DNA of 13,484 nt from contig LSYV01000025.1 of assembly GCA_001584585.1 (NCBI GenBank), positions 1,222,222 to 1,235,705 on the forward strand, read 5' to 3'. The DNA is from Gonium pectorale. Lineage: Eukaryota; Chlorophyta; Chlorophyceae; Chlamydomonadales; Volvocaceae. The notes under the pieces are model-generated. The model did no database searches. It worked only from the letters and a program-made list of their open reading frames with translations, and was not told where the DNA came from. Each line of letters begins with the position of its first letter. The stretch's first letter is position 1. The position numbers and the translations under genes were made by a program. Below are positions 1 to 9,200 of this stretch, piece after piece.

Positions 1-466
1 GCCCCCAAAGCCCGCCGCCGCCAGGGTGCTGACTACGGTAACCAGCGTCGCGTACTGTGTACAGGGGCCCCAGGGCGGCGGCGGCGGCGGCGCGTCAGGA
101 CGGCCTCCGGGGGCGTCGTCGTGGGAGGCGGGTGCGCCCAGGATGGGCCCGGCGCAGCGGATGTACGCGCCGCTGACGTCAATCATAAGCTCCAGGGCGC
201 CGGCCAGGCTCTTTTGATAGGACTCTGCTGGCACCAGCTCCTTGCACGCCCCGGGGGGCGCGTCGCTGCGCGGTGCTGCCGCCCGCCCCTGCCCGCGCCC
301 CAGGCCCCGCCCCCGCCCCTGCTGCCCGGGCGGGCCTGCCGCCGGCCCCTGCTGCCCCGGCGGCTCCAGCGGCCCGCCCACCGGCTCCAGCGCGAGCATG
401 TGCGCGCGGGACGCGTGCTCCAGGAACTGGCTCTCGCGCAGCTCCGAAAACCAAGGCGTCGTACAG
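1..466 (-). CDS. Exon 3 of the left gene, continuing beyond the window
   Basis: After an acceptor CGCCCGCCGCCAG ending at 467, the frame reads CTTPWFSELRESQFLEHASR, a PGQQG/RGRG low-complexity stretch (about 250-370), then ELVPAESYQKSLAGALELMI, a poly-Pro run and TQYATLVTVVSTLAAAGFGG at the edge. The competing frame over the same bases yields only Ala/Gly/Arg low complexity after LYDALVF, so the frame given here is preferred. The exon is open at position 1. Confidence 0.6.
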
Positions 467-1523
467 CTGGCGGCGGGCGCGGCCCGCCGCCGACACCGCC
501 GTCGCTGCCCCCGTTCCCCCCGTCGCCGCTGCTCTGCCTTTGCCGCCTAGTCCGTCACGTGCGCCGCTGGCGCCACCGCCGCCGCCGCCGCCGCGGCCCA
601 TGGATTCGCTTGGCGCCGACGTGGCGGCGGCGGCAGCGGCGGTAGAGGGGTGGTCCCGGTTGTTGATGCAGTGGGCGAACGCCTTGACACACCGCTCGCT
701 GCCGTCCAGCACCAACAGCACAGAGGGCAGCTCCGCCGCAAGCGCGCGCTGCAGCCTGCTGGCCAGCTGCCTCGCTGCCCGCGCGGCGGCAGCGGCTCCG
801 CCACCAACAGCGCCAATGGCGCCGCCGCCCGCACCTCCACCCTGCTGCTGCACCAGCTGGGCCATGTGCGTCGCCACGGACGCCAGCAGGCGGCTGCAGG
901 GGCGCAGGAGGCCCATTCGGAGGGCTGCGAGCATGGCGTTCCGAGCTGCCGGCGGGGCGCCGACCGGCGCGCCGCCCATGTCGGCCGCCTGCTCGAAGGC
1001 CAGGGCGGAGTAGCCAAGCAGCTGCATGGCGATCAGCCACACCAGGCGATGCAGTTTGGCCTCGTCGTCGTCCACCTCCGCGCGGCAGCCTCGCACGCTG
1101 CTGTGGGCCGCGAGCTCCAGGAGCAGCCCCGCGGCCGGGCTCTGGAGCAGCGCCGGCGCGGCCTTGGGGGCGTCGGCGAAGCCGGCTGCGACGACGGCCG
1201 CCGCCACGGCCGCGGCCATGGCGGAGGCTGTGTCGTTGTTGCGTCGGAGGGTGGCCAACTCGGGCACCAGCATGAGCCTTCTGGCGAACTCGCTTGCGGC
1301 GGTGTCGAACCTCGAGACGAGGCCGGGGCTTGGCGAGCTGCCCGGTCGGCTCCGGTAGGCCGCGAGGAGGGGTGCCGCGGCGGCGACCAGCCCTCCGAGA
1401 GCGGCCTGTGCGCGAGCAGATAAAGAAAGACGGAATTCTTTGTTTCATATGCGATCCTTTCGAGCGGAAGGGGCAGGGCAAGCTCGCTGCATGGCTCACT
1501 CTGTAATCCTCGGGGGCAGGCAT
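1..1523 (-). CDS. Uncharacterised Ala-rich helical protein, 5' part of a gene running off the left edge
   Basis: I do not recognise this gene. The reading starts with ATG at 1523-1521 (context GCCGAAAATGCC), gives an 8-codon exon (1500-1523), a 94-base intron (1499-1406, GTGAGC...GCACAG) and a long exon from 1405 downward. A frame change then occurs between about 690 and 447, and the reading continues open to position 1, so the 3' end lies outside the window. What is seen: alternating amphipathic Ala/Leu-rich helices (for example LHRLVWLIAMQLLGYSALAFE), Gly/Ala-rich linkers, a PGQQG-rich low-complexity stretch and then ordered sequence again (ESYQKSLAGALELMIDVSGA). No signal peptide, catalytic motif or known domain is visible. 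The motif LRESQFLEHASRA resembles, from memory and weakly, a recurrent segment of large uncharacterised volvocine proteins. Coding status is supported by a stop-free, non-repetitive helical sequence and matching splice phases. It is divergent from the gene at 3146. Confidence 0.7.
693..1405 (-). CDS. Exon 2 of the left gene (left boundary uncertain)
   Basis: It begins with GCC GCT CTC just after the acceptor at 1406 and encodes continuous helical protein (AALGGLVAAAPLLAAYRSRP..., RFDTAASEFARRLMLVPELA...). Its left end is uncertain. A donor GTGTGTCAAG at 692 or GTCGGC at 620 would each join in phase 2 to the acceptor at 467. With the second choice the segment CVKAFAHCINNRDHPST would be retained in the protein, with the first it would be intronic. 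Beyond that the same frame turns into Gly/Arg/Ala low complexity typical of the wrong frame. Confidence 0.55.
1500..1523 (-). CDS. Exon 1 of the left gene (8 codons)
   Basis: This mini-exon encodes MPAPEDYR and ends in phase 0 at a good donor (AGA|GTGAGC). The next exon begins in phase 0 after a pyrimidine-rich tract and GCACAG at 1406. Reading straight through the 94-base intron meets an in-frame TGA just before the acceptor region, so an intron is needed to use this start. The alternative is that the start lies further right, but I saw no better exon there. Confidence 0.65.
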
Positions 1524-3145
1524 TTTCGGCCGCGGTCTGGCCTAAAGAGGCAAGGAGCTCATGGGCTCGAGATCAAAGGAAGCAAAGCCTTGTGGGACCG
1601 CGCCAATGACGCCTCAACCGAAACTTGTGCCACGCCGCAGCGACCGGATCCTGTTGCTTGGGAGTCTAGACGCTCACGACGAATGCTGACTAGAAAAGCA
1701 GCGACTGTGTGTTGTGAGCTCGGTATAGAACGCGCACAAGTCCGTAGTTGGTTCCGAGACCATGGCGCCCCCGTGTCTCGTGCCTGATTCGCTGATAACT
1801 TGAACCTGAGACCCGTGGGTCACTGCCCTACCGCTGCCCCCCACGCACCCAATTCCAGGCATGCCCTCCAGCCGAACACGCCCCAGCCAGACGGCCCTGC
1901 TGTCGCGGGGTTTTGATTGGGCTGCCTGTACGCATTCTGTATACAGCCCAGCACGTCCACGGACTATTACGGACCCCGGCATCGATGGAGCCGCAACCCA
2001 AGATCAAACAGCCAGCAGTACCCGAGGGGAAGGGTCGCATCCAGCTTGGATCAGGGCTGGCAACATGGCGCGGGTACTGTGGGTGTGAAAGCGAAGAAAG
2101 GGAGACGGGCGGGGCGGGCAGGCCGACAGGAGCGTGTGGCCCGGCCTCCCGCCCCGGCCCTCCCGGCCCCTGCCATTGCTTTCCGGCGTGACGAGGCAAT
2201 GTATTCTAACGTGCCTGATCAGGGATAAAGTGGTTACCATCCGCCAATAGGTTGCCTGTTGCGAGAGTCTTCACAATATGAAGAGTCCACCTGGCTGGCA
2301 AGACTGTACACGCCACCTTTGCCTGGTGTACCAAGCATTGCTAGAGCAGGACGCCAGGCGTGTTCCCTGCGTTTGCATGCAGTCTCGCCGGGCCAAAATG
2401 CGGGCAGTAACTGGCAGGAAGGGCCCCCAGCAACCGCGCCACATTGACCGCGCCTTAGCTGTTCAGCAGGTACGCACCGCAGCGGGGAAGCGCACATGAC
2501 CGCCTGTAAGTCTGTGGGGCGCCCTGCTGGTCAGGGGTGGTAACTTGCGAGCTGGCACAAGATTTGCGGCTGGGGGAGCTCTCCCGGTCCATGGTGCGAG
2601 ACAATGCGTCGCGAGGGACGCATGTCATTGGCAACAGGGCAGCCCAAGAAGCGCAAGAAACCTCGCGGTCGATAATCATGCTTTTGTGGGCGTCATTTTT
2701 GTCAGAGATGTCCGGAAGGAGGAGTGGGTAGTGCCGGATTGCCTGAGGCGACGTTCGGCTCTGGGGACGTGGCAGGGTACGTACGGTACGCACGGCGCAG
2801 CGCCCTGACGCATCGTTGACGCCTCGCTGCAGGTTCTCAGCCCAACCTCGAGTTTCTACCGAAGCAACCGAGCGAACAATAAACTGACTTTGCTTCACAT
2901 ATAGTCTATTTCGCAATCCCCTCGACTTCACAAGTATAGTCCGTCGGGTTGAGTACCATTTCAAATTCCCTTATGAGTTGTCAGGTCTCTAGCGCAGCAG
3001 GGTGTACCACGCAAGCGGCCGGTCCAACATGAGCGACTCTGGTTTGCGGCCGCGACAGCGACCGACAGGCGGCCTTCCTGCTTGCGTTAGGAACTCCTGA
3101 TCACCATCTGCCTCTGGCTTCACGGGCTGTCTGGGCTCAGCGCCC
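1524..3145. other. Divergent intergenic region, no gene found
   Basis: This 1.6-kb stretch lies between two divergent genes and has visibly lower GC than the exons. The open frames inside it are short, lack domain-like content and I regard them as chance. It must hold both promoters and 5' leaders. Weak candidates are a CATATAG at about 2899-2905, two TGACG boxes 11 bases apart (2806-2810 and 2817-2821), and a TCTTCA/TGAAGA hairpin with a 5-base loop at about 2265-2281. None is strong enough to call as a promoter. An undetected non-coding first exon of either gene could be here. Confidence 0.6.
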
Positions 3146-3261
3146 ATGCCGAGGAGCGCGAAGGACGACGCCATGGTCGTCGTCCACGTCTCCGACCCGG
3201 GGCAGCCGGGGTTGACTCAGGACTTCACATGCAGCGTTCAGACACTGACACATGGCATGCG
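3146..3261 (+). CDS. Exon 1: start of the BTB-like domain
   Basis: It encodes residues 1-38 and two bases of Arg39. After a short basic leader (MPRSAKDDAM), VVVHVSDPGQPGLTQDFTC is the first beta strand pair of the BTB-like domain and SVQTLTHGMR the following helix. The donor is CG|GTGGGT. The same frame is open upstream only to 3101 after a TGA, so any extra N-terminus would need an upstream exon. An acceptor-like GGCTCAG at 3134-3140 leaves that possible. Confidence 0.75.
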
Positions 3262-6200
3262 GTGGGTAACATGCCCTCGCGCCAGCTGCCTTCCTGGGGT
3301 CGCTCCCTCGATTGGACCTGACCAGATGGGTTTCAGCCTCCTCTCACCCCTGGTACGCTTGGGCCTCGCGCAGGTACTTCCAGCGCGTTCTGCAGAAGAC
3401 GCAGGGCCGGCCCGAGCCGCTGGAGCTGTCTGTGTATTGCGACGTGTCGGTCTTCCAATGGCTTTTGGGCTACTGCCAGGGCGCCCTGACCCGCAGCCAT
3501 ATCGCCGTGGAGCGGGTGGTGTCCCTGCTCATCGCCTCAAACTTCCTGCAGGCAAGTCTGTAATGTCTTATTATGCCGTACAGGGGGCGCAAGGGACTGC
3601 AGGCGTATGCCGGTTGCACAAACACTGAAAAATCTTGAGAACGACGGCCGTGGTGACGCGGACCCACACAAGGACGATTAAGTCCTGCACACAGTGTTGT
3701 ACGACTTCATGCGCTGTCGCCGTCACCCTGCTGGCTTGCCTGGGAGGGAGTTGACCCTCGGACTATCCAATCAACAATCTACCCATAGCCGCTAAAGCTT
3801 TGGCGGGTACCTGCGGGTACGCGCCGAAATTCCCCGTTGCTGCAGCACCCCGCTATGCTCCTCTCGTCCCGTCCCATCCTGTCTCATCCCATCCGGCCCC
3901 CTCCGTCTCCTCGCCGCCCTGCCCTCCGCCGAACCAACCGACCCAGATGGATGCCCTGGTATCGGACTGCCTCTCCTTCATGGCCGAGCGCCTGCCGGAC
4001 GTCGCGGACTACCAGGCGCAGCAGCGACAGCAGCGGGACCGCCAGCAGCAGCAGCGGACCGGGCAGGGGCAGCAGGAGCAGCAGGGGCGAGAGGAGAAGC
4101 GTGAGGGCCAGGGCCAGGGCAGCGACCTGACTGCGCTGCCGCCGGAGCTGCTGTCCCGACTTGCGAAGGTGGGGGGTGCGAAGGAAGGAGACGTGGGGGC
4201 TGAGGATACTGGGAATGGGTGGAGAGGCATCAGAAGGCAGCGGCGCCTGAGGGCGTGGACTCGCGAGGGGGAGGAGGGCATGGGGCTTGTGTACGGCCGT
4301 ACTGGGAAGGGCGATGGTGATGCCCGTGGCGAAACGCCTGCGTTCGCAAGCAGGGCGGGAGGGGCGGGCGACGCTGCTCGGGGAGGGGCGGATCCCCTCG
4401 GGGTTCAGGGAGGCCCACCATGCCAGGCGTGCTGCCCGTCCGTTCTGCATCCGTTCCACTGACGCGCCTCCGACGACCCGGCTTGGCGGCGCCCGACCCG
4501 GTTTGGAGGCGCGCGAGGCTCCCTTGCCCTGCCATGCCCTGCCATGTCGCACCTGGCCCTCGCACGGGAAAGGGACCTTTCTACATGCCTCGTATGCTGT
4601 CTCCATCCCTGTCCTTGTGTTGTGGTGTGTTGCCAATCCCCCGTCCCAGCTGGTACCGGAGCGCCTGCTGGAGGAGCTGGCCGCGCGGGACGCCGAGGGG
4701 GACGGCCGCGCTCGGTGCGTGCGTGGTTTTCTGGTGTGTGGGCAGGAGGTGCGCACCTACCGCCGCGGGGCGAGGGCGGGGCAGGGCGACGTTGGCAATC
4801 TGCAAACGGCGGCCTAAGCCTGTGTGTGTAGGGAGGCGGTGAGGGGGATGCGGGACAGTTGCCACGATAGTTGCCGCGATGTGGGAACCTGGGGCGGGGC
4901 GGGGCGGCTGCTAAGTGAGGAGAGACCTCCACCGCAGCGTGGCATGGCGGGGGGGGGGCGGGCCGAGGCAGAAAGGGCCTCCGGCTGCAGCGTCCAGAGT
5001 ACAACATAAGCACAGCGCAGAGCCTGTGATAGGGGCTGGGGCACGGCAGCGTGGACCCTGCTCTTCCTAGCCTTTGTGGGGACGGGAGACGGCTGTCCGC
5101 CTCCCCCGTCCCCACAGACGCTTGTGCTTGTGAACTCTCCTCCACGCCACAAACCCTCCCACAACCCACCCGCCCGGTCCCCAGGCGCCGCTCCCTGGTG
5201 GACCGGCTCTACAAGTACAAGCTGGAAGGCTGCCTGCGCGACCGGAGGACCACTTTGGCGCGGTGCGCTGTTTGCCAGGTGGGGGTCGGGGCGCGTACTT
5301 GGGGAGGGGTGGGGTTGCTGCGAGTGGGGCCAAACGGCGCGAACGACGGCGCTTCGTCACCTGGCGGTGCGCAGAGGGGGAGCCCTGCACGATCCTCGGT
5401 GTTGGCGGCCGCTGAGTTCGGGGTGTTTCGGGAGATCACAAGGTTAACGAGGAAGAACACTTGCATTCAGCAGCAGCGGCACGGGGGCGCAGGTCAGCGG
5501 GTTGGAGGCTTATAAGTAGGAAGCCAGGGGGGCACATGCGCATCTCGATCAGTGATCAAAGCGAGAGCTGAGGGGCCAAGGGGCATTGCCGGCGTCGCAC
5601 ATGGTAATGCTGCCCCCCACCCCCACCCTCACACGGGTGTTCCTGCGCACGTGGGCGGGGAGCGGGGTCTAGGGGGCAATGTACGCGAGGCTGGTGCGCC
5701 CCGAGCGCCCCCAGGGGCCGACATCTGCGTGCGCAGTGGAGCGGGGCACCCCGCACACGGCAGCTCTCCTGACATAGCTGGCCAACGTGCCATGTGACGG
5801 TGGTCTTCGGAGGGGCACCCCGCACACGGCAGCTCTCCTGACATTGCTGGCCAACGTGCCATGTGACGGTGGTCTTCGGAGGGGCACCCCGCACACGGCA
5901 GCTCTCCTGACATTGCTGGCCAACGTGCCATGTGACGGTGGTCTTCGGAGGGGCACCCCGCACACGGCAGCTCTCCTGACATTGCTGGCCAACGTGCCAT
6001 GTGACGGTGGTCTTCGGAGGGGCACCCCGCACACGGCAGCTCTCCTGACATTGCTGGCCAACGTGCCATGTGACGGTGGTCTTCGGAGGGGCACCCCGCA
6101 CACGGGCAGCTCTCCTGACATTGCTGGCCAACGTGCCATGTGACGGTGGTCTTCGGAGGGGCACCCCGCACACGGCAGCTCTCCTGACATAGCTGGCCAA

Positions 6201-9200
6201 CGTGCCATGTGACGGTGGTCTTCGGAGGGGCACCCCGCACACGGCAGCTCTCCTGACATAGCTGGCCAACGTGCCATGTGACGGTGGTCTTCGGAGGGGC
6301 ACCCCGCACACGGCAGCTCTCCTGACATAGCTGGCCAACGTGCCATGTGACGGTGGTCTTCGGAGGGGCACCCCGCACACGGCAGCTCTCCTGACATTGC
6401 TGGCCAACGTGCCATGTGACGGTGGTCTTCGGAGGGGCACCCCGCACACGGCAGCTCTCCTGACATTGCTGGCCAACGTGCCATGTGACGGTGGTCTTCG
6501 GAGGGGCACCCCGCACACGGCAGCTCTCCTGACATTGCTGGCCAACGTGCCATGTGACGGTGGTCTTCGGAGGGGCACCCCGCACACGGCAGGGTGTCGG
6601 GTGCATGGCGCGTCCGAAAGGCCATGCCAGTAAAGGCCCACACGGCAGCTTTCCTGGCATCGCCTTCTGACGCGCCAGGCGACGGTAGATTTCAAGGGGG
6701 CGCTGCGGAGGACGCACGGCGGCCCTGGGCCTTGCCGCGCACCGTACGTCCCTTGCCGCACACTGTTTATAAGAGTTAGACATGGGGCATGCGTTTTTGC
6801 GGCGGATGGGGCTACGAGTTAGGGGCTGATGAGGGGTTAGGGGCTAGGGGTTCCGGCGGCGGATGCGTATGGCGCGCGGTGTTCCGAGTGCAGCGGGACG
6901 GAGTGTGTTTGGTCTGGATCTGGGTCGCAACACGCGATTCGACGGGTGGGGGCCGGTGCCACGCGGGCAGGTACCGTATGCGGTGGGGGATGGGGGCCGC
7001 TCTCGTTCGGGACGGCGTGCCGGTGCGTCGCTCGTGGGCGGGGCAATGCCGAACGAACGGTGTGCGGGACAGGATATGGCGGGTTACCAGGCATTGGGAA
7101 AGGGGCTAATGGGGTCCCCCTTCAGTAGGGACTGAGAAGTCGCCACCTAGCTCAAGAGCGGGAGCCCCTAAGGATGGTCTACGCTAGCATCACGATTAAC
7201 GTCTGGCTGCATGTTGGAATGGCCGTACGCTTATCGAGTGCCTGGGTGACTGTTTGGAACCCGCGGGTGAGCTGAGCTGAGACCCCCGGTCCGCGCGCAG
7301 GGCCTCTTCAGCCTGGCGGACCGCGCCAAGCTGGACTGCCCCGGGCCGCCTCTCCACCCGGGGGCGCCCCCCGCAGCTGGTAGCAGCAGGGGCCGAGCGG
7401 TGGCGCAAGCCCGGAGGTGCGGGGGGTGGGGTGGGGCCGATGCTGTTGTGGCGGGTGGTGCTGTGCCGGCCGCGCCCGTCCTCCTGCTTCCCGTCTTCCC
7501 GTCCCGCTGTGCTAAACAGCAGGCGCCTTATCTCTTCCCCCCCCTCATGCCATGCAACCGTTGCGCCTCACGCGCGCCTCGCTCGCCCCTTCCTGCCATC
7601 CACCTCCCCAGCGGCACCTCCTGCTGCCCCCCCGCAGCCCAAGCAACCCGCCCTCTCCCCTTCCCGCCCCGCACATCCCCACGCTCGCACACAGCTTGCT
7701 GATTGTTGCACCATTTTGAGACCATCCAGGCTCGCTCGCAATCCTTCAACATACGCCAAGACTCCCCTGCCGCCTCAGCAGGCGCCGAAGCGACCTCCCT
7801 AACCCCCGCCCCACAGCCCACGCCCCATAACCCCCAAACCTTTTCTGCCTCCCACGACTCGAGACGGCTCGAGATGGCAAACGCCTTAGGCTTCTTTAAT
7901 AAGAACACATTTTATTCTTCTGACCCCCCAAGCAACCCCACGCACACCGCACACAGGGCCCCCGGCGCCGGCATCGGCGCGGTGCACATTCCCGACGCGT
8001 CCTGGCGACTGCAGGACCACCTTGCCTCGCTGCGGGCGCAGGGCATCCCCTGGCGCGCCATCTACTGGCACGCCTGGGGGCTGGCCACCGTGCTGTACTG
8101 CTACTCGTGCCAGAGCCACGCGCCCGCGGCCGAGCTGCGCCGCTGCACTTTCCACCCGCAACCGCCCGTCTTCTCGGCCATGGCCGCGGGCGGCGTTGGC
8201 GGCGGCGGCGGTGGTGGTGGTGGGGTTGGGGGCCTTGGCGGCGGCGGAGGCGGCGGGTTCTTCCCGTGCTGCGGTGCGCACGCCAGCCGCGGAGCCGACC
8301 CGCGGGTCGGTGCCGCCAGCGGATGCCGCGCGCGCGAGCACCGGGTGCTGCCCAGCGGCAGCGGCGGCCCGACGGCGGCGGGGGCCGCCGGCGCAGGGGC
8401 GCCGCTGCCAGCCGCACTGACGCCCGCGCTGCTGGACACGCTGCGCAGCTGCGCGCACCTTTTTACGGAGCCGGAGGCGCTGCTGGTCCCGGAGCGGGGC
8501 CCCGACGGCAATACCGACGGAAGCGGCGGTGGTGGCGGCGGCCGTGGTGGTGGCGGCGGTGGTGGCGGCGGCAGTCTCACCGCATCCGGGACAGTGGCGG
8601 CAGGGGCGGCAGGGGTTGACGGCCAACGGCCTGCCGGCGGGGGCAGCGGCGCCGCCGCCGTCATAGGGGCCGACAGCGACGGGCGGCTCATCCCGCCAGC
8701 CATACAGGCCGTGCTTAACTCGGCCGCCGCCGCTGTGGCTGCGGCGGCCGAGCGCAAGCGTGCCACCAGCAACACCACAGCCACCACCGCTGCCGACGCC
8801 ACAGCACCGCCGCTGGGACCGGTCACGGCCGCGGCGGCAGCGCTCCTCGGGTACAGCGCTGAGGGACAGGCTCGGCTGCCCCCGCCGGCGTCGTCGTCGT
8901 CGTCGTCACGGAGACCTACGAAGGAGCAGCAACCATCCGCCGAGGGGCCTGCGCCCGAGGCAACGGCAAGGTCGGCGCTGGCGGAGGGACCCAATCTCAG
9001 CCAGCGCCCGGTTTCGGAGGGCCGCCCCGAGCACCGGCGCAGCTCTGCCGGCGGCGCAGCGCGGATTGACGCTAAACAGCTCGCGGCGGCGGTTGCGGCG
9101 CGCATAAGTGGCGGCGGCGGTGGCGGTGGTGCCGCCGGCGCAGTTACCGCCGACGCTGCACCGACCGTGGCGACGGCGCCGCCGCCGCCTCCGATGCCGC

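Larger units (their letters stand above)
5279..7300 (+). other. Intron 5 (2.0 kb), hosts minisatellite and G-rich tract
   Basis: This is by far the largest intron of the gene (the others are 112 to 540 bases). Its size is mainly explained by the tandem array at 5744-6592 and flanking material of unknown origin. Donor CAG|GTGGGG and acceptor GCGCGCAG are normal. I saw no coding exon inside: the long open frames over the array are a by-product of the repeat length and of a unit without stops. Confidence 0.8.

Noticed and set aside
1440..1787. 115-codon plus-strand open frame
   Set aside because: It overlaps the first exon and intron of the minus-strand gene on the other strand and has no coding character.
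3884..4756. 290-codon minus-strand open frame over exons 3-4
   Set aside because: It spans introns and exons of the plus-strand gene alike and has only Arg/Ser/Pro low complexity.
5744..6592. CRISPR array
   Set aside because: The units are contiguous and near identical with no unique spacers, and the surroundings are eukaryotic. It is a minisatellite.
5556..6783. Three overlapping minus-strand open frames of 324-401 codons encoding 23-residue repeats across the minisatellite
   Set aside because: The 69-bp unit is a multiple of three and has no stop in any minus frame, so all three frames stay open automatically. They lie within an intron of the plus-strand gene and have no supported start, flanking domain or splice context.
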